Assembly (NCBI RefSeq): GCF_003865075.1
Contig: NZ_BHWB01000023.1
Coordinates: 1-64,000, forward strand
Direction: 5' to 3'
Origin: Bacteroides faecalis
GTDB taxonomy: Bacteria; Bacteroidota; Bacteroidia; Bacteroidales; Bacteroidaceae
DNA length: 64,000 bases
The position numbers and the translations under genes are program-made. This document shows, piece by piece, positions 17,370-26,736 of the stretch. Below the pieces are notes generated by a model. The model saw only the letters and a program-made list of their open reading frames with translations. It ran no database searches and was not told the DNA's origin. Position 1 is the stretch's first letter. Each line of letters starts with the position of its first letter.

Positions 17370-19808
17370 CTATATGCACTGAAGACGAATACTAGTTGCT
17401 TTTATTCCACTAGCTTTAGCATTCAGTATTGTTTCTCCTGTTGTTTCTCCTGCTTGAACAATAACTGTCAGCATTCCACTAAATGCGTGCATTTTAGGAA
17501 AATGAAACAAATCCAGACAGGTTGCGTCTCCATTGGCAGCTGCACGGAACTTCCCTGCACCTTTTACAGAGAAGTTTATCAGTCGATTGTCGAGAGGACA
17601 TAAGTTCCCATCTTTATCTACCACTTTCACAGTGACATAGGCAAGATCTTTGCCATTGGCTGTTAGTGTCTGACGATTGCTTATTAATTCCAGATGATGT
17701 GGTTTTCCGGCTGTGCGGATACTTTTTTCAGCGACAGCTTTTCCTGTTTCATCATAAGCGATTACTTTCACTTCTCCCGGTTCGTAAATTGCATTCATCC
17801 ACATCAGACGGTAGCGTTTTTTTAGCGAACTATTATTTTTGCTTTGTTTGCCATAACTTTTGTTATTGATAAATAATTCGGCAGTAGGATAGTTGGTATA
17901 TACAAATACGGGTGTTACTTCTCCTTCGCGTCCCGGCCACGTCCAATGAGGTAAGATATGAAGCGTTTCGGCTTTTTTGTTCCATATACTGCGATAAAGA
18001 TAATAACGGTCTTTTGGCAGACTGGCGAGATCGATGATTCCGAACATGGAACTATGACTGGGCCATGACTCGGAGTCATAAGGTGAAGGTTCTCCCAAAT
18101 AATCGAATCCTGTCCAAACAAATTGTCCAAGAGTCCAATGATTATCATCTGCCAATGCGAAATCTTCGTCGGGAATGTTCGAATGGAAACAAGCTTCTAC
18201 ATCGTAAGAAGAACACTGATGATCATCATACCTGGCTCCTTTCTTTTCTTCCACTGGAAATTTATATACTCCTCTTGAACTGACGGTAGAGGCTGTCTCA
18301 CTTCCGAGAATTAGATTTTGGGGAAGTTTGTTGTATGCTTCTTTATAACGTCCGGTACGATAATTGAAACCGGGAATGTCAATCATGGCAGCAAAACCGT
18401 TGGAAAGGACACAACTAACCTGATCCATACCGCAGGTAACAGGACGGGTAGGGTCCTCCCGGTGGCAAATGTCTTGTAAGAACTTGGCAACTTTATATCC
18501 TTGAGGATTACATTGAGTAGGAACCTCGTTACCAATACTCCACATAACGACACAGGGATTGTTTCGGTAATTATGAAGCATATTTACCATATCCCGTTCT
18601 GCCCATTCATTGAAGAAACGGTGATAACCGTTCTCACATTTGGCGATATCCCATTCGTCAAAAGGTTCTATCATCATCATGAATCCCATTTCATCGCAAA
18701 GCTCAACGAGTTCGGGGGCAGGCATATTGTGAGAAGTACGGATAGCGTCACATCCCATATCTTTCAAGATCGTTAATTGGTGGCGAAGTGCTGCTACATT
18801 GATAGCCGATCCTAGTGGACCTAAGTCATGATGATTGCATACTCCTTGAAATTTGCGATGATTTCCGTTCAAGTAAAATCCCTTGTCCGCAACGTATTCA
18901 ATCTTCCGGATACCGAATCGGGTAGTGTAAGCGTCTACCAATCTCCCGTTTACATAAATCTCAGAGACAGCTTTATAAAGTGCCGGACTTTCCGGAGACC
19001 AGAGTTGTGGAGCATTTACGATGAAGTTTTGTTCGAAGGGTTGTTCATTATTAATTAGGCTTTTATTTTCTTTTTGCGCTACCACTTTACCGTCTGGTGA
19101 GATAATCTTTGTTTCCATTTGTATTTCATCATTTCCGGCATTCTCAATTTTTGTTCTCAACCGTACGGAAGCAAACTCTTTGCTTATATGAGGAGTGGAT
19201 AACTGAGTTCCCCAGACGGGTACGTGCACTTTTTCCGTAACGATGAGGTGCACGTTGCGGTAAAGCCCTGCTCCCGGATACCAGCGTGAAGACTGCGGAC
19301 GGTTTTCCAGACGTACAGCCAACGTGTTGTTCTTTCCATCCTTATTTAAAAAAGAAGTAACGTTGCAATGAAAAGAGTTGTAACCGAAAGGCCAGAAACA
19401 AACCTCTTTACCATTAACATAAATATGTGCTTCGCTCATTGCTCCATCGAAAAGAAGATTGACTTCTTTATCGGCAGGAGCATCGAACCGGGTACGATAC
19501 CATCCGATTCCTTGGTGTGGAAGCCCTCCGGTACGACCTGTTTTTATGGAAGCTTTCGTTTCCAGATTTTGTGTGATGGCTACATTCTGTAGGTCATTAC
19601 TTCCATCGAAAGGTCCATAAATGGCCCAATCATGTGGAATAATGACTGATTCCCACTGAGAATCATTATAGTCAGTATGTCTAGCTTCGGGAAAATCTCC
19701 TTTGGTAAACATCCAGTTTTTTTCGAGTAAAGTTTCTGTGCGTTGAGCTTGCAACAGGCAAGTAACGCTTAGCAGGAATACAGTAAGTAACTGTTTTGTG
19801 TATTTCAT
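17370..19808 (-). CDS. Glycoside hydrolase family 2 protein, probable beta-galactosidase with DUF4982
   Basis: About 812 aa with a signal peptide (MKYTKQLLTVFLLSVTCLLQ, cut near AQR). An in-frame ATG six bases earlier is an alternative start. Domain order: GH2 sugar-binding jelly roll (about 20-190), GH2 Ig-like (about 200-300), TIM barrel (about 305-590), DUF4982 (about 620-700) and a C-terminal Ig-like domain. The acid/base Glu is in SIGNEVP and the nucleophile Glu is in LGSETAS. It acts in the periplasm on beta-linked galactosides or similar sugars. No SusC/SusD pair or regulator is adjacent, so it is an orphan enzyme here. Confidence 0.9.
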   Translation of the reverse strand: MKYTKQLLTVFLLSVTCLLQAQRTETLLEKNWMFTKGDFPEARHTDYNDSQWESVIIPHDWAIYGPFDGSNDLQNVAITQNLETKASIKTGRTGGLPHQGIGWYRTRFDAPADKEVNLLFDGAMSEAHIYVNGKEVCFWPFGYNSFHCNVTSFLNKDGKNNTLAVRLENRPQSSRWYPGAGLYRNVHLIVTEKVHVPVWGTQLSTPHISKEFASVRLRTKIENAGNDEIQMETKIISPDGKVVAQKENKSLINNEQPFEQNFIVNAPQLWSPESPALYKAVSEIYVNGRLVDAYTTRFGIRKIEYVADKGFYLNGNHRKFQGVCNHHDLGPLGSAINVAALRHQLTILKDMGCDAIRTSHNMPAPELVELCDEMGFMMMIEPFDEWDIAKCENGYHRFFNEWAERDMVNMLHNYRNNPCVVMWSIGNEVPTQCNPQGYKVAKFLQDICHREDPTRPVTCGMDQVSCVLSNGFAAMIDIPGFNYRTGRYKEAYNKLPQNLILGSETASTVSSRGVYKFPVEEKKGARYDDHQCSSYDVEACFHSNIPDEDFALADDNHWTLGQFVWTGFDYLGEPSPYDSESWPSHSSMFGIIDLASLPKDRYYLYRSIWNKKAETLHILPHWTWPGREGEVTPVFVYTNYPTAELFINNKSYGKQSKNNSSLKKRYRLMWMNAIYEPGEVKVIAYDETGKAVAEKSIRTAGKPHHLELISNRQTLTANGKDLAYVTVKVVDKDGNLCPLDNRLINFSVKGAGKFRAAANGDATCLDLFHFPKMHAFSGMLTVIVQAGETTGETILNAKASGIKATSIRLQCI

Positions 19809-19918
19809 AATCATTCTGTTTTCTTGATTACAAATGTAGGAAAAAAGTAAGTTATACTTGTAAATCTCCCCTTCTTTTTGTTCCTTTGCCTTATAAATTA
19901 TAAATAAATAATTTGAAG

Positions 19919-20473
19919 ATGAAAAAGTTTATTTATCTGCTTATGCTACCAATGCTTGTAGCGTTGGTAGCTTGCGGTGGTAAGAGTGGAAATGCGGATA
20001 AAAGTTCAAATATGGCGTTGCAGGATAGTGTGGATGCTCATGGAATACAACGTATGCAGGCTTCTAAAACAGAAGTCGATATCAAGTATAAGGATAAAGA
20101 CTATAGCTCTTATGTTTACCGTACTCCTGATGAAAGTTTACCTCATGTAAAGAATGAAATGGGGGATACGTACGTTGATAATAAAATTGTGGTACGTTTG
20201 ACACGCGGAGGTACAACTGTATTTGATAAGACATTTACGAAAAACGATTTTTCTTCTGTAGTAGATGCAGATTTCTTATCAAAATCAATGCTTGAGGGGA
20301 TTGTATATGATAAGATTACTCCGCAAGGTTTTGTTTATGCGGCAAGTGTATGTTATCCGCAAACAGATTACTATATTCCACTTTCTATTACGATAACTGC
20401 TGATGGTAAAATGATCATTGAAAAGGTGGATTTACTAGAAGAAGATTATAGTGAAGAAGTACCCAAGAATTAG
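19919..20473 (+). CDS. DUF4738 domain lipoprotein
   Basis: A 184-aa protein. The ATG at 19919 is preferred over the TTG six bases earlier. It has a type II signal with lipobox LVAC (MLVALVACGG), so it is an envelope lipoprotein. The rest follows the Bacteroides DUF4738 pattern (IVVRLTRGGTTVFDKTFTK, then YYIPLSITITADG). The function is unknown. It stands alone. Confidence 0.75.
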   Translation: MKKFIYLLMLPMLVALVACGGKSGNADKSSNMALQDSVDAHGIQRMQASKTEVDIKYKDKDYSSYVYRTPDESLPHVKNEMGDTYVDNKIVVRLTRGGTTVFDKTFTKNDFSSVVDADFLSKSMLEGIVYDKITPQGFVYAASVCYPQTDYYIPLSITITADGKMIIEKVDLLEEDYSEEVPKN

Positions 20474-20700
20474 CCTTTTTGACAACTTAAGATTAAGAAC
20501 TGCTTGCTGTGATGTATATAAAATATAAATTGCTATGTAGTTAGGCATCCGGATTCTTTTATTTAGGACTTTGATGATGAAAGTTAAAGAAATTAAAAAA
20601 GAATCTCTTCCCTTATTATTCCCAAATCTTTCCAGAATCTGTATCGTTATTTGCAGTATAAACCATTCAGGTATAGTATTAACACTAAAAAATAACGATT

Positions 20701-21144
20701 ATGAAGAAAATTTTATCTTTGCTTGTGTTGGCTATTGTAGCCGTACAGTTTTCATTTGCCGGTGATGTGATAACAAAAGACATGAACCAGTTGCCGCTTC
20801 CGGCACGTAATTTTATTAATCAACATTTTACTAAGCCTCAGGTAGCACATATTAAGATTGATAAGGATATGTTGGAGGCTACGAAATATGAAGTTTTGTT
20901 GATGGATGGTACTGAAATCGATTTCGATAGTAAAGGGAATTGGGAAGAAGTAAGTGCGAAGAAAGGAAAGCTTCCTGAAAGTGTAATACCTGCATTTGCT
21001 GCTAATTATTTGAAAGCACACAATTTTGCTAACGAAGGTGTGCAGAAAGTAGAGCGTGACCGTAAGGGATATGAAATAGAATTGTCTACGGGCGTTTCTT
21101 TTAAGTTTGATAAGAGAGGAAGGTTCGTGAAAGCGGACGATTAA
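20701..21144 (+). CDS. PepSY-like (DUF2874) exported protein
   Basis: A 147-aa protein with signal peptide MKKILSLLVLAIVAVQFSFA. Two PepSY-like repeats follow: LPLPARNFINQHF to KYEVLLMDGTEIDFDSKGNW, and LPESVIPAFAANYLKAH to YEIELSTGVSFKFDKRGRF. This is the BLIP-like or PepSY-like fold common in Bacteroides periplasmic proteins of unknown role. The next gene is a relative 33 bases downstream, and they probably form an operon. Confidence 0.8.
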   Translation: MKKILSLLVLAIVAVQFSFAGDVITKDMNQLPLPARNFINQHFTKPQVAHIKIDKDMLEATKYEVLLMDGTEIDFDSKGNWEEVSAKKGKLPESVIPAFAANYLKAHNFANEGVQKVERDRKGYEIELSTGVSFKFDKRGRFVKADD

Positions 21145-21177
21145 GCAAAAACAATAACCTAAACCGAGGATGTAATT

Positions 21178-21693
21178 ATGTTGAGATTTAAATTTAGCGC
21201 ATGGGCGATAGTATGTATGTTGGTTGCCTTTTCATTCTGTGCGTGTAGTGACGATGATGAGAATGATGATACACTCGTACCACCTTCCAATATTGTGGAA
21301 GCTTTAAAGCAATTATATCCGAGTGCCCAAAATATAGAATGGGAAATGAAAGGCGTTTATTATGTAGCCGACTGTTGGTTGAGTGGTGATGAATTGGATG
21401 TCTGGTTTGATGCAAATGCCAATTGGCTTATGACGGAAGTTGAATTAGATAACATTAACCAATTAGTACCCGCAGTCTATACAGCTTTTATAAACTCTAA
21501 CTATAATTCTTGGGTAGTGACAGATGTGTATGTATTGACGTTCCCACAAAGTCCGATGGAATCTGTTGTTCAGGTAAAACAAGGAGAGCAACGCCATGCA
21601 TTGTACTTTACTCAAGATGGTGGACTAGTTCATGATAAGGATATCAGTAATGGAGATAATACCAATTGGCCTCCGGCTTTACCCAGACAGTAA
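21178..21693 (+). CDS. PepSY-like (DUF2874) lipoprotein
   Basis: A 171-aa lipoprotein with lipobox SFCAC followed by an acidic spacer (SDDDENDD). Two PepSY-like repeats follow: IVEALKQLYPSAQNIEWEMK to LDVWFDANANW, and LVPAVYTAFINSNYNSWVVT to HALYFTQDGG. It shares the fold of the upstream gene and is probably co-transcribed with it. Confidence 0.78.
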   Translation: MLRFKFSAWAIVCMLVAFSFCACSDDDENDDTLVPPSNIVEALKQLYPSAQNIEWEMKGVYYVADCWLSGDELDVWFDANANWLMTEVELDNINQLVPAVYTAFINSNYNSWVVTDVYVLTFPQSPMESVVQVKQGEQRHALYFTQDGGLVHDKDISNGDNTNWPPALPRQ

Positions 21694-21753
21694 TAAAAGT
21701 ATATTGTATTGTTTGTATTAGGATGCTTTAAAATATAAATTGCGAAGCAAATA

Positions 21754-21785
21754 AAAAGTCCGAGCTTTTTCAGGTTCGGACTTTA
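21754..21785. terminator. Bidirectional hairpin terminator
   Basis: A stem of AAAGTCCGA with TTCGGACTTT (a G-T pair at its base), A-rich on the left and followed by TTTAAAATAA-type sequence. It lies between the convergent PepSY-like and hexokinase genes. Confidence 0.65.
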
Positions 21786-21841
21786 AAATAAATAATAGCA
21801 GAATAGTCTTTGAGGAAGTCTCGATCAGGATGTTACACTAA

Positions 21842-23050
21842 TCAAGCAAGAGCTGCAAAACCGGTTCCTATCAGATTTGCGTTATTCATATTGCTGATAT
21901 GCACTTCTATGTCCTTCAATCCAAATTCATCGAGAAGCTCCTGTAGTTTTTCCATCACAAGAATATTATAATTTTTATCTTTCCTGTTTTCACTCCAAAA
22001 GAGACTACCTTCGGCAACCAGACAAATCTTTCGTGTATCTTCATTATATGATTTCAACAATAGGATCAGACCTGCGAGTGAGGCAGCAACTAATTGTGCA
22101 GATCTGTTATAAATCCAATGTGCTACTTGTACATATACTTCTTTGTGGATATCCGGATAATTCATGATAGCAGTCAGCTTTTGTGCATCGAACTTCTCCT
22201 CGAACTCATCCAAAGGAAACGTTGCCTTCAGAATATCTCCCAGATACATGCCGGACACCGCTTTTTCAAAACGTTGTTTTCCTAGGTTCCCGAAAATTGT
22301 ATCGACTGTATCATCGACTGTAGTCAGGAATGGAGGGTAAAAATTACCTGATTCTAAATTTACTGGAATCAGCCCTTGTACATTATATGCAGGATTTAGT
22401 TTTTTTATCTTGTCAGCCGGAATAAAAGTCGCCATATTTGTACCTGTACCGACTATCAAGCCTATATAAGCGTCATAGCTGCTATCGGTAAGACCGGCAA
22501 ATAAACTGGCTATGGTATCATTCAGTACTTTAATACCTGTAAATTTGATTTTATTTTTTTTATTCAGATAATCGAGAAGGGGTTTACCTATAAATTGTCC
22601 GATCATCTCTTTAATATCTACTCCTTTTGTCCAACGTAATAATTTTGCATCTCCTCCAAGTACAGACTCGGTAGGGTAAGAAAAACAATAGCCAATAGGC
22701 ATTTCTTCTTCACGCTTTATTCCTACAATCATATCGCTTAACTCTCTGAACAGTTTTTCACGTGTAAATCCTGGTGATTTCATGATCGACATATCCTTTT
22801 TCCAGCCATTGTCGGGATGTATAGTTGGTGCTCCTTTACCGAAATCAACAATTGCTACTCTGTAGTTAGTTCCTCCCAAGTCGAGAACCAGCGCTTTTCC
22901 ATTGATACCTTTGGCCTTAGGCGTGATAAACGTAGGAATACACTGTATTTCCATATTATCGGCATTTAATCCTTCTTCAACTTTTTCCCGGAATGAATGA
23001 GCTATCGTTTTGAGCTGATCATTATCCAACATAAAAATGTTTTTCTCCAT
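21842..23050 (-). CDS. Hexokinase-family sugar kinase
   Basis: A 402-aa actin-fold kinase of the hexokinase type, rarer in bacteria than ROK glucokinases but known in Bacteroides. The ATP phosphate-1 loop is LDLGGTNYRVAIVDFG near residue 60. The sugar-binding segment is LRWTKGVDIKEMIG and the catalytic Asp lies in VLNDTIASLFAG. The phosphate-2 loop is GLIVGTGTNMATF, and the adenosine motif is near LVAEGSLFW. It phosphorylates glucose and possibly mannose with ATP in the cytoplasm. Confidence 0.9.
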   Translation of the reverse strand: MEKNIFMLDNDQLKTIAHSFREKVEEGLNADNMEIQCIPTFITPKAKGINGKALVLDLGGTNYRVAIVDFGKGAPTIHPDNGWKKDMSIMKSPGFTREKLFRELSDMIVGIKREEEMPIGYCFSYPTESVLGGDAKLLRWTKGVDIKEMIGQFIGKPLLDYLNKKNKIKFTGIKVLNDTIASLFAGLTDSSYDAYIGLIVGTGTNMATFIPADKIKKLNPAYNVQGLIPVNLESGNFYPPFLTTVDDTVDTIFGNLGKQRFEKAVSGMYLGDILKATFPLDEFEEKFDAQKLTAIMNYPDIHKEVYVQVAHWIYNRSAQLVAASLAGLILLLKSYNEDTRKICLVAEGSLFWSENRKDKNYNILVMEKLQELLDEFGLKDIEVHISNMNNANLIGTGFAALA

Positions 23051-23222
23051 GTGATTGATTTTTTAATGTATAGTTTATCCTTATTGATGAATAACAATCA
23101 AGAATCAAAATTTGATCAAACTGGTGCAAAAATGAACAAATCTATTATGCTCTGTTGTCAGTTATTTCAATTGTTATAATGAATATTAGGCATTTAGCCT
23201 TCCTTATCTGCGAAAGAAATTG

Positions 23223-23230
23223 TAACTTTG
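23223..23230 (+). promoter_or_regulatory. -7 box TAACTTTG
   Basis: A TAnnTTTG match 24 bases before the ATG at 23254. It lies inside the longer ORF that begins at 23155 and so supports the later start for the Rpn gene. Confidence 0.55.
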
Positions 23231-23253
23231 CCATAATTAAAAAAGAAAGTGAT

Positions 23254-24162
23254 ATGGAACAAACGGACAAATATATTCGTTTCGACTGGGCCATCAAAAG
23301 ATTGCTTCGTCAGAAGGCTAATTTTGATGTATTAGAAGGTTTCCTCACCGTGCTTTTAGGCGAAGCGGTGACAATCATCGAAATACTGGAAAGTGAAAGT
23401 AACCAGCAAATGGCTGATGATAAATTCAACCGTGTGGATATCAAAGCCAAAAACGATAAGGATGAAATCATTATCATTGAGGTTCAGAACACACGCGAGC
23501 TTTACTATCTCGAGCGTATTCTTTATGGAGTGGCAAAAGCTATCACCGAACATATCTCGCTTGGTGCACGCTATTATGAAGTGAAAAAGATTTATTCAAT
23601 TAGCATCTTATACTTTGATATTGGCAAAGGGGATGACTATTTGTACCACGGTCAGAACAACTTCATCGGAGTACACACGAGCGACCGCCTTGAAGTGACT
23701 ACCAAAGAGAAAGATGCGCTGGTGCATAAACTCCCTGCCGAAGTCTTTCCCGAGTATTTCCTCATTCGGGTGAATGAGTTCAATAAAGTAGCTGTTACCC
23801 CTCTGGAAGAATGGGTAGAATATCTGAAAACAGGTTGTATCCGTTCTGACACTAAAGCTCCGGGACTAAAAGAAGCTCGTGAGAAACTTATATATTATAA
23901 TATGTCAAAGGTGGAACGCCAGGCTTATGATGAACACTTAAGTGCTATCATGATACAAAATGATGTGTTGGACGGAGCGAAACTGGAAGGACGTACAGAA
24001 GGACGTGCAGAAGGACGTGCAGAAGGACGTGTTGAAGGACGTGTTGAAGGACGTGCAGAAGGAGTTCTGGAGGTTGCTCGTAACATGAAAAAGTTGGGAC
24101 TTTCCACTGATATTATTATACAAAGTACCCAATTATCAGAAACAGAGATAGAGAGTTTATAA
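23254..24162 (+). CDS. Rpn-family recombination-promoting nuclease (PD-(D/E)XK, transposase-like)
   Basis: A 302-aa protein starting MEQTDKYIRFDWAIKRLL, which matches the family N-terminus (FDxAFKxLL-type). The nuclease core shows D in NRVDIKAK and E-x-Q in IIIEVQNT, the PD-(D/E)XK triad positions. A C-terminal linker of EGRA/EGRV tetrapeptide repeats precedes a helical tail, the usual Rpn layout. The family promotes recombination by DNA nicking, and repeat length may tune its partners. Bacteroides genomes carry many copies. Confidence 0.88.
   Translation: MEQTDKYIRFDWAIKRLLRQKANFDVLEGFLTVLLGEAVTIIEILESESNQQMADDKFNRVDIKAKNDKDEIIIIEVQNTRELYYLERILYGVAKAITEHISLGARYYEVKKIYSISILYFDIGKGDDYLYHGQNNFIGVHTSDRLEVTTKEKDALVHKLPAEVFPEYFLIRVNEFNKVAVTPLEEWVEYLKTGCIRSDTKAPGLKEAREKLIYYNMSKVERQAYDEHLSAIMIQNDVLDGAKLEGRTEGRAEGRAEGRVEGRVEGRAEGVLEVARNMKKLGLSTDIIIQSTQLSETEIESL
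23986..24057 (+). repeat. Six 12-bp coding repeats in the Rpn gene
   Basis: Units of GAAGGACGTGCA, with TACA and GTT variants, encode the E-G-R-A/V/T tetrapeptide. In-frame slippage would change the linker length without a frameshift. Confidence 0.85.
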
Positions 24163-24180
24163 AGTAATATTAATTTAGTA

Positions 24181-24233
24181 GAATATCCTTCTTTTCTATT
24201 CCTTATTAATGAAAATAGAAAAGATGGATATTC
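24181..24233 (+). terminator. Hairpin terminator after the Rpn gene
   Basis: GAATATCC and TTTTCTATT on the left pair with AATAGAAAA and GGATATTC on the right, with a small internal loop, 18 bases after the stop. Confidence 0.6.
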
Positions 24234-24548
24234 TTAATTTATAGAACTTGTATATTCATTTATTCCCTTTCAGGCGTTTTGACTCATAACGGTATAATAA
24301 TAACATGATCTTGGGATGTAGTGTTCAATAATTTGTTGAGTAAATAGTCTTGTCTCTCGAAGGGGCAAAGAATGTATATAATAAGGCAAGAATATATGTC
24401 AAACAGAGAATATATGTAATAATACAAAATCTTTGATTGTATTTAACTTGTGTAAGAACTCTGTAAACATTCTATCAGAACAAAACTATTCGTCTGTGTG
24501 TTAATAATCTCCCCAAATAGTTACTAATAGTAAGAAAGGACGTTTGTT
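24234..24548. other. Intergenic region, no gene seen
   Basis: About 315 AT-rich bases between the Rpn terminator and the pirin gene. I see no ORF or repeat, and only AT-rich sequence before the pirin start. Confidence 0.6.
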
Positions 24549-25426
24549 ATGGCACGAAAAAATGTAGAATTTGTGATGACACCGGGTGAAGTACATTGGG
24601 TAGGAGATGGTTTCAGGGTACATAATTTTATTCCCAGTCGCTTCCACTTGGAGAGAGAACGTATGGATCCATTTATCCTGTTGGACTATAATTCAGAGTA
24701 TGAGTTTGCACCGGCTCCTGAACCTATGGGCGTGGGAGTGCATCCGCACAGAGGTTTTGAAACTGTTACTATTGCCTATAAAGGTAAAGTAGAACATCAC
24801 GATAGCTATGGAGGAGGGGGCGTTATCGGTGAGGGAGATGTGCAATGGATGACTGCTGCCAGCGGAGTACTTCATAAAGAATTCCATGAGAAAGAATGGA
24901 GTGAGCAAGGTGGGTTATTTCAAATGGTACAACTTTGGATAAATCTTCCGGCAAGGTTTAAGATGGGACGCCCACGTTATCAGGCTATTCATAATTCCGA
25001 TATGGTAAAAGTGGAGTTACCGGGAAATGCTGGTTTCGTAGAAGTAGTAGCCGGAGAATATGAAGGGAAAAAAGGACCTGCGAGTACATTCAGTCCGGTA
25101 AATCTAATGAATGCCCGGTTGAATAAGGGTGGAAAGGCGGAGTTTACTTTTCCGGCAAATTATAATACTGCATTATTGGTGATTAAAGGGGTATCTTTAT
25201 TAATGAGAATGAAGAAGCTCCTGTAGATCATTTTGTTCTTTTCGAGAATAAGGGAGAAAGCTTTGAGATTGAAGCGATCGAAGAGGCTGTGGTGCTTGTG
25301 ATGAGTGGAGAACCTCTGAATGAACCTATTGTAGCGCATGGACCTTTTGTGATGAATACCAAGCGTGAAATTATACAAGCTTTTGATGATTTTAATCAGG
25401 GAAAGTTTGGGTATCTAAAAGATTAA
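24549..25426 (+). pseudogene. Pirin family protein, single-base frameshift
   Basis: The first frame encodes 225 aa of a bicupin: HPHRGFETVTIAYKGKVEHHDS carries the metal His pair, followed by GDVQWMTAASGVLHKEF. At a run of four G near 25190 the frame is lost. A fifth G would continue into GIFINENEEAPVDHFVLFEN and VLVMSGEPLNEPIVAHGPFV, stopping at 25426, a total of about 292 aa, the normal pirin length. The intact protein would be a metal-binding cupin, in some cases a quercetinase. The loss removes the second cupin. Confidence 0.85.
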
Positions 25427-25536
25427 TTTTTATAAAATCCTGTCTGAAAGAAATAGATAGAATAAAGTAGGTGAAAGGAAAATTCGGCTTGACTGTATTA
25501 TCTATTCACTTTATTATTTTAATTGATTTTATATAT

Positions 25537-25544
25537 TATCTTTG
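25537..25544 (+). promoter_or_regulatory. -7 box TATCTTTG
   Basis: A TAnnTTTG match 24 bases before the ATG at 25568. It rules out the longer ORF start at 25523. Confidence 0.5.
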
Positions 25545-25567
25545 TGAATCAATCAAAACTAGACGTT

Positions 25568-26662
25568 ATGAATATAAGAAAGTATCTTTGGGTAATAAGT
25601 CTGACATTCGGGTTATACTCTTGTGAAAAATCGGACACTATCATTGGATCCGGAGCCGAACATGAAACAGAACAATTTGTAATTGAGGACAAAGATCCCG
25701 CCGAAGCCTACTATCGGGAATATATAGGAGGTATTAATGAAGAATGTAATGCACTCGGATATGGATATGATGTGACAGGCGAATATCTGTCTCCACAATC
25801 TATAAGGAAGCAAGTATTGGATATTGCAGGTTATAAAGAAATCGAGCCTGAACGGATAACTGAGGGAACTGCTTCTCATGGTTATGCTGAATACCACTAT
25901 GGAAGTACTTTTTCTGATTATTTAAAAGATATAATGAGCAGTTCGGGGGTAACAGATAGCTTTAGGCATGAGGATGAAACCAGTATATTAAATACTTATC
26001 TATATTTTGTCGGAAATTTTGCCAATCACCAATATCTCCAGAGTCAGTATTCCCATTCCGATCAGTACTCTTTCGCAAGTATGGAGATCCTGCAACAGAG
26101 TAAGCATATTCATATAAACGATCAAGTTAGCAGCATGTTGGAATTCTTATCTAAAGACTTTCTGGAAGATTTGGATAAATATTCGGCTGATAAGATAGTA
26201 GAAATGTATGGAACTCACGTGCTAATGGATATCTGTCTTGGTGGACGATATAAATTAATATATAGATCAGCAATAGAGGAGAAAGAGTATTTTACAAATA
26301 AGGCGTATATTATAAAACGTGAATTCAATACACTTTTATCAAAGATTGGCTTTTTGATACTAACAAGCAATATACAGACTGATGAAGAATTTAATCTCAA
26401 TAAGCAAAACAAAGATCTATATGTACAATTGTATCTAGAGGATGGAATCATGTCTTTTAAGTATGATTTGGAGGATGGTATACCTACATACGAAGATATC
26501 CGGAAATGGGGAGATGAAACACTAGGCGTAGAGACACAACTTACCCGAATAAATTGGGCAGAAAGCTATCCTCTTTATGAATTTATACCTGATCCAGTGA
26601 AGAAAAATGATATAAAGTCTGCGGTAGAATCCTATATAAGGATGTCTAAAGACAAACTATAG
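25568..26662 (+). CDS. MACPF-domain lipoprotein, BSAP-like
   Basis: A 364-aa protein with a type II signal (LWVISLTFGLYSC lipobox), so a surface or secreted lipoprotein. The MACPF signature is clear near residue 215: YGTHVLMDICLGGRY. Upstream helices (SILNTYLYFVG, then IHINDQVSSMLEFLS) and downstream strands fit the perforin core. In Bacteroides, MACPF lipoproteins include the BSAP toxins that kill related strains by pore formation, with resistance set by a variant surface receptor. Whether this one is a toxin is inference. No receptor-like gene is adjacent. It is monocistronic. Confidence 0.82.
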   Translation: MNIRKYLWVISLTFGLYSCEKSDTIIGSGAEHETEQFVIEDKDPAEAYYREYIGGINEECNALGYGYDVTGEYLSPQSIRKQVLDIAGYKEIEPERITEGTASHGYAEYHYGSTFSDYLKDIMSSSGVTDSFRHEDETSILNTYLYFVGNFANHQYLQSQYSHSDQYSFASMEILQQSKHIHINDQVSSMLEFLSKDFLEDLDKYSADKIVEMYGTHVLMDICLGGRYKLIYRSAIEEKEYFTNKAYIIKREFNTLLSKIGFLILTSNIQTDEEFNLNKQNKDLYVQLYLEDGIMSFKYDLEDGIPTYEDIRKWGDETLGVETQLTRINWAESYPLYEFIPDPVKKNDIKSAVESYIRMSKDKL

Positions 26663-26736
26663 ATCACCATTAGGGTATTATCAATTAGCGTGTAGTGTTT
26701 TTACAAAAAATAATGTCTAACTGATTAAGTAATAAA

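Noticed and set aside
23986..24057. Short regular repeats resembling a CRISPR array
   Set aside because: They are in-frame 12-bp coding repeats with no spacers, typical of the Rpn linker.
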